Source: Blumeriella jaapii (taxonomy: Eukaryota; Ascomycota; Leotiomycetes; Helotiales; Drepanopezizaceae). Taken from it: 64,000 bases of DNA. The notes under the pieces are model-generated. The model saw nothing but the letters and a program-made list of their open reading frames with translations. It was not told the origin of the DNA and ran no database searches. The stretch lies in NCBI GenBank assembly GCA_009599575.1, contig VWND01000021.1:124001-188000 (forward strand), given 5' to 3'. The position numbers and the translations under genes are program-made. This document shows, in pieces, positions 59,237 to 64,000 of the stretch (positions within the stretch are counted from its first letter, which is position 1; each line of letters opens with the position of its first letter).

Positions 59237-59503
59237 TGTAAAAGTAGGTAGGAAAACCAAACTGATACGGCCATATGTCGGTGGGTAAGATAATTTAGGA
59301 AACCCCTAAAAAAGACTGAAGAAAGGAAAAGAAAAATAAATGAAGGTATAAATTGGACTGCGTGCCTATAGTATTATTTAAAAGAATGCTTTGCTTTTAT
59401 ACCTGTTGAAAATAATTAATGGCAAAGGGTTTCGGAAGGGTTTATGCCTCGATTATAGCTAAAACTATTAATTTTTATTAATACAAAGTATTACCGTTTT
59501 ATA
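59237..59503 (-). repeat. E13 3' LTR (RLG-1, 267 bp)
   Basis: As written it begins tgtaaaagtaggtaggaaaa and ends taccgttttata. The outer left is preserved (gtcggtgggtaagataattt), while the inner right is mutated. Confidence 0.9.
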
Positions 59504-59559
59504 TTTTGTTTTAAATAATATACGTAATCGTTTTTGATTACGACCAAAAAAAAATATAA

Positions 59560-62500
59560 TTTAAATAAATTCAATTTAATTTATTTTATATAATTTAAAA
59601 ATTAATTAATTAAAAACCGAACTTTTAGCTTTACGTTCCTTTGGTTTTTTAATTCGTTTTTGGCTTTTTTGCTATTAGTTTTTGCGAAAAAATAGCGTTT
59701 CGCTTATCGTTTGAATTATTTTATTTATTTTGCTTTTTTAAAAAATGGCTCGATAAAATGTTAATCGAGGTATCGTTTAAATTTACGAACGTTTTAATAG
59801 CTTTTTCGTCGATAATATTATTAGATATCGCCGCGACGAATGTTTTTTACGACTTTTCTTCGTAAATAATAAATTTCAGCTTTTAAACGTAGTTTTACGC
59901 TTTGTAAAAAACGCTGAAAAATCTTATATTAAAATCGTAAAAATAATCGATTAATTCGTCGTAATTAAAACCGATTAACGCTTTTGCTTCGCGTAAAATT
60001 AATAAATCGGACTACGGTTATTTACCGACGAATACTTTTAAAAAAGCTCCGAGGTTTGTAAAAAAGATTATTTTACGAAATAATTCGGAAATAATCGTTT
60101 GCAATCGAAACTACCGAAAGTGTTGTAATTGCTTTCGCCGTAATACAAATAATATCAGATTATTTATCGGATTATCGTTTTCGAAATAATTTTTGTATTT
60201 TTGCGTTGTATAATTATTCGAATAAATTAATATCGCGCCGTCGGTTTTTTAGGTTTTAAATTTAACAAAAACTTTTTGCTTAGTCGAAAAGCTGACAAAA
60301 GTTATTTTATTTTCTATTTCGTAGCTTTCGGTTTCGTAATCCGATAAAATAACCGAAGCTATTATTTTAAACGCGCTGAAATATAAAAAAGCTAGGCTTT
60401 TTTAAATGGTTTTAATTAACTTAGCGTCGTAGTATAATTGCAAATAAATTTCGATTATTTCCGAATTGTATACGAATGCAAGCAGAATATAATAATCGAA
60501 AATAACGTCGATAAGATTTTCGATTTTTTTTTTTTTTTAAAAATCGGCGATATCGAATTTTATAATTATAATACGGTCGGAGCCAGCGAGATTTAAAACG
60601 ATTAAAACGTTAAAATATGCTACGAAGCGGCAGTTTCCAAAGTTTCGAATAATTAAAACAGCGAAATAAAAACCGGGATATATTTTGAAAGTTTATTAAA
60701 TAAAACTGTAAAATATATTAGCGAAAAAAGCTATAAGCGTTTTTTAAGTTTTAATTAATCGGAAATAATACTTATATATAACCATTTTTTTTTTTATAAA
60801 ATACAGCAATAATTTGTTTTTTTCGTTATAAAACCTTACGTAATTAACGAATTCGCAGTTTAGTTTAAATAAATTTTAAAGTATATTTTCGGTCGAAAAA
60901 TTAAAAAAATCGATTTTTAGAAATATTCGTTGTTTTTATTTTTTTACGTTTCAGTCGAATTTTATAATCGCGTTAAAAATCTTAAAATCTGCTTTGAAAT
61001 TCGCGTAGCCTAAATAAGCCTTTGTACGCGCTTAAGTAATTTTCGCAGTTTTTCGTCGAAATATAAATTAATTATTAAAATTAATTTCGAATACGTCGTA
61101 ATTCGAATTTCTGATAATAGCGAATCGATTAGCGAAGCCGATAACGTTAATTTTTTTTATAATTAAATCGCAATACGCCGCGTAATAATATACGTAAAAA
61201 TAGCAGAATTTATCGTTTTTTTTAGCGTTAACGTTATTCGTAAAAACGAAATTAAAAAATCGGAGTTTTTTAACGAAAAAAAATTCGAATAAAAACGAAT
61301 TATTATTTTCAAAAGTTTTTTTTATTTATTCCGGCGTATTATATTTACAATTTTCCGAAAAAAGCTTGATTTAATTTTCGTTCGAAGCAAAAAAAAAAAA
61401 GCTGACGGATTTATTTAATTTTTATATAAAAATATCGAAATAAAATTTTTAAATCGTTTCGTTATCGAAAGCGAAAGTTTTAAACAGAATCATTTAATCT
61501 TATACTTTTTATATGATTTTTTTCGCGATTATTTCGATATTTTTTTTTAAGCTTTTTCGGTCGAATCGTATAATAATCGAAATTTTAAATGCTTTTATTA
61601 AAGTTTGAAATATTAGTAATACGACGTTTTTAAACGCAGCAAGCGTTTTTAATATTTGCGTATTTAGTTTCGAAAAGTCAAATTTAAAATCGTTTAGGTT
61701 TTTTTTTTTCGAAATGCCGGCGTTTTTTAAATCTGATTCCGTAAAATCGTCGCGTTTTTTATTAATTAATTTAAAGCTTATAATTCGGCGTCGATTTTCG
61801 GCTATTTTTATTCGCGGTGCTTTTTTTGCTAGCGACGCGAATGATTTTCTTTTCCGAATAAAAAATGTTTCGGAAATGTCGGCGCGCTTTTTTACGTTTT
61901 TTGTTTTTATTTTTTCCGAAATCGTTTTTACCGGTATAATAAGTTTTTTATATTCGAATAAGCGATTATTTATTATTACGCTTTTAATTTCGTTTTTAAA
62001 TTCGTTTTCGATAATTAAAAATAAAAATCGCCGAATTATTTTAATTATTTTAAAAATATTAATTGCTACCGCGTATATTTTTTCGAATTAAACGAAAATA
62101 ATATTAGCTTTTTTGTTTTTTTTGTCGTCGTAGATTTAAAATATCGGAATAACGTCGTTTTTTTTTTTCGGTATAAAAATACCGTATTTAGCGACGCTTA
62201 ATTTTTTATTTTAAAAAAAAATCAAATTTAAAATTTCGCAGCCGATTAAAACTTTTTTTAACGATTACATAACGTCGTCGACCAGTTTGCAAACAGTTGT
62301 AAAAAAGCTTATGAATTTACGGGCTTTTGGATTATTAGCTTTTAAAACTTGCGTTTTAAAAATATAAGCGTTTAATACCCAGATTTTTTTTTTAATAAAA
62401 ATAATAGTTTCGAAAAAGCGAGCGAAATGCCGAAGCGAAATAATACCGGTAATTTTGCTAAAAACGTATTTTTAAATATTTTTTTTTCGTTAATTTAGCA

Positions 62501-62940
62501 AAAAGCGCAAAATTCGATCTGTTATTTTTTTTTTATTATTTCGAACTTTTTTTATTTCGGCGAAAGCTTTTAAAGCGTTATCGTAATTCAGCAGAAATTT
62601 ATCGTAATTAAGATTTTTGCGAACGAATTTAATTTTAATAAAACTTTTGTAATTAAGCAGAAATTCGTTAACGTTTTTAATTATTATATCGAATTATTTT
62701 ATAAACGTTTTTACGAAAGCAGCTTATTAATTTAGAATAGCGGCATTATATACTTATTTAAATTCGGAAAAGTTGCGTATAATAATTCCGTTTTACGGTA
62801 AATTAAAAATAAATTTGCTAAATTTAGCAACGTTTTGTTTAAAAAACGATATAATATCGATAGGTTTATTAATCAAAAAAATATATTATATTTATTAAAA
62901 AATAATTAAAAAAAAATACGGAAATTGTAAAATATTTGTA
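59560..62940 (-). pseudogene. E13 ORF3: long extra sense ORF of RLG-1
   Basis: Between pol and the 3' LTR the minus strand carries about 3.4 kb of protein-like sequence, in long stretches with only TAA/TAG stops. N-terminal pieces: PIDIISFFKQNVAKFSKFIF, FVKTFIKQFDIIIKNVNEFL, LNYDNALKAFAEIKKVRNNK. Middle: a stop-free stretch opposite 61714-62091 with TKNVKKRADISETFFIRKRK and RDDFTESDLKNAGIS. C-terminal: the segment also seen in E1 (CYFYIRCYAAYYDL). The composition is rich in K, E, N and F with charged helices. I find no motif of protease, RT, integrase, dUTPase, methyltransferase or envelope. The start is uncertain, and two adjacent ORFs are possible. Confidence 0.5.
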
Positions 62941-62949
62941 TTTAAAAAT

Positions 62950-63410
62950 TACGGAAATCCGTATACTATTTTTTTAATAAATTATAATTATTTAAATAAG
63001 CATCCGTTTAAAACAACGACAAAAATAAATAATGCAAAAAATAGCAAATAATAAAATGTATAAAAAATAGTTTTCGTAAAATATACGAGCAATATAAATA
63101 TATCAGATATGCGGCTTAAATATATATAAAGCTTTTGTTTTAATAAACAAAAGTATAATTAAACAAAAAAAAATATAATAGATATTTTAAATAATATAAA
63201 AAAAGATTTTAAAAATAAATAATATATATAAAGCAAAACAATTAAATTGTATATAAGCAAAACAAAACAAAAATAATAAAACAGTATATAATAAAAAGAA
63301 AAACAATAAATAACAAAAATAATAAAACAATTAATAAACAATCTTATATGTACTTTTCTTTTTTTCGGTCATAAGTGGAATCACGATTTAAATTGTATTT
63401 TCAGCAGCGG
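62950..63410. other. AT-rich spacer between pol and ORF3 (E13)
   Basis: Third copy of the spacer at 4170-4640 and 17560-18050. Length and position are conserved, content is simple. No gene supported. Confidence 0.4.
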
Positions 63411-63419
63411 AATTATCGT

Positions 63420-64000
63420 TCGGTCGTTTCCAGACCATTTTAAAAGTTTTTTTTTTTTTAGGAATATAATCGCTTTAATCGAAATCGTCGTCGGAATCGT
63501 TGGAATCGAAATCGCTTTTTAATTTAAAATTCAAAAAATAAACTTGTTGGTTTTTTTTATAAAATCGCTTTAACCGGTTGGCTGCGAACGTTTTTTTCAG
63601 TTTTATTTTATCGAATTCCGTAAGCTTATAATAGCTTTTATTTAATTCGGCCTCGTATACTTCGTAAAATCCGAGCCATTTATAATTAAATTTAATATCG
63701 GCCGATTTATTAATAACGCGCTAAACGTCGTAAATTAAAACCAAATTTCTTTTTCTGATTAGCGTTTTTTTTAAAACCTTGGTTTTATTTCAAACTTTTT
63801 TAATTGTTTTTTTTATATTTTTTTTTTTTTAAAATTATTTTTTTTATATTTATATCGCGGTAATTTAGCTATTTAAATTTTATTATTAATAAATCAGCTT
63901 TCGTTTTCATTTTAATTACGTTATAAAACTTTTATATAAGCCATTTTGTTTTTAAAAACAATCGAGCGTTTTTGCCGTATTAAATAAAAAATAAAATTAT
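63420..64000 (-). pseudogene. E13 pol C-terminus (RLG-1)
   Basis: Reads FAANRLKRFYKKNQQVYF opposite about 63540-63590 and an acidic stretch rich in Asp and Ser opposite 63475-63520. It is homologous to E5 18140-18270. The beginning of the integrase C-terminal region follows to the window edge. Confidence 0.68.

Larger units (their letters stand above)
59237..64000 (-). mobile_element. E13: RLG-1 Ty3/gypsy retrotransposon, 3' part
   Basis: A minus-strand RLG-1 element whose 3' LTR (59237-59503) lies on the left. ORF3, the AT-rich spacer and the pol C-terminus follow to the window end. The left flank attat is E10 RNase H. It is colinear with E1 (reversed), E2 and E5. The 5' half is outside the window. 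Confidence 0.88.

Noticed and set aside
59237..59503. Solo LTR
   Set aside because: RLG-1 internal sequence follows directly and is colinear with E1, so it is the 3' LTR of E13.

Overview
The window is a block of nested LTR retrotransposons from a filamentous fungus, almost certainly a Pezizomycotina ascomycete. I see no host gene, rRNA, tRNA or CRISPR array. The DNA is very AT-rich. Nearly every coding frame is broken by TAA/TAG, as expected from C-to-T mutation of repeats (RIP). Most surviving C sits in CpG or after G, which is not the textbook CpA-only RIP pattern. I cannot name the species.

Thirteen elements of four families can be separated by their LTR ends, target-site duplications (TSDs) and colinearity between copies. 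Labels E1 to E13 are mine. RLG-1 (Ty3/gypsy, LTR about 267 bp): E1 (1-2278, +), E2 (2279-7711, -), E3 (7712-10781, -), E5 (13638-22501, -), E13 (59237 to the end, -). RLC-1 (Ty1/copia, LTR about 302 bp): E4 (10782-13637, +), E8 (24359-32618, +), E9 (35345-40038, -), E12 (46993-55208, -). RLG-2 (Ty3/gypsy, LTR 413 bp): E7 (22502-35344, +), E10 (40039-59236, -), E11 (42079-57661, +). A short gag-only LTR element: E6 (15402-17509, +).

E5 is the oldest visible layer. It was split by E4, E6 and E7. To the left, E4 was split by E3, E3 by E2 and E2 by E1. To the right, E7 contains E8 and was split by E9; E9 was split by E10; E10 by E11 and again by E13; E11 by E12. This gives six strata, E5>E7>E9>E10>E11>E12. 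Both window edges lie inside elements, so the nest is larger than the window. Four elements are complete with both LTRs and matching 5-bp TSDs: E6 (gcttt), E8 (aattt), E11 (atttt) and E12 (accta/actta).

Gene content by family: RLG-1 has gag, protease, RT, RNase H and integrase, followed by a long extra sense ORF (ORF3, roughly 1,000 codons) before the 3' LTR. RLG-2 has gag with a CCHC knuckle, a DCGA protease, RT, RNase H and integrase, then an alanine-rich ORF on the opposite strand. RLC-1 has the copia order gag, protease, integrase, RT, RNase H, then an opposite-strand ORF with an AT-hook-like start. So three unrelated families each carry an extra gene between pol and the 3' LTR, in two of them antisense. 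This, with a consistent gradient in which the outer ends of LTRs escape mutation while the inner ends do not, is what I find most worth following up.
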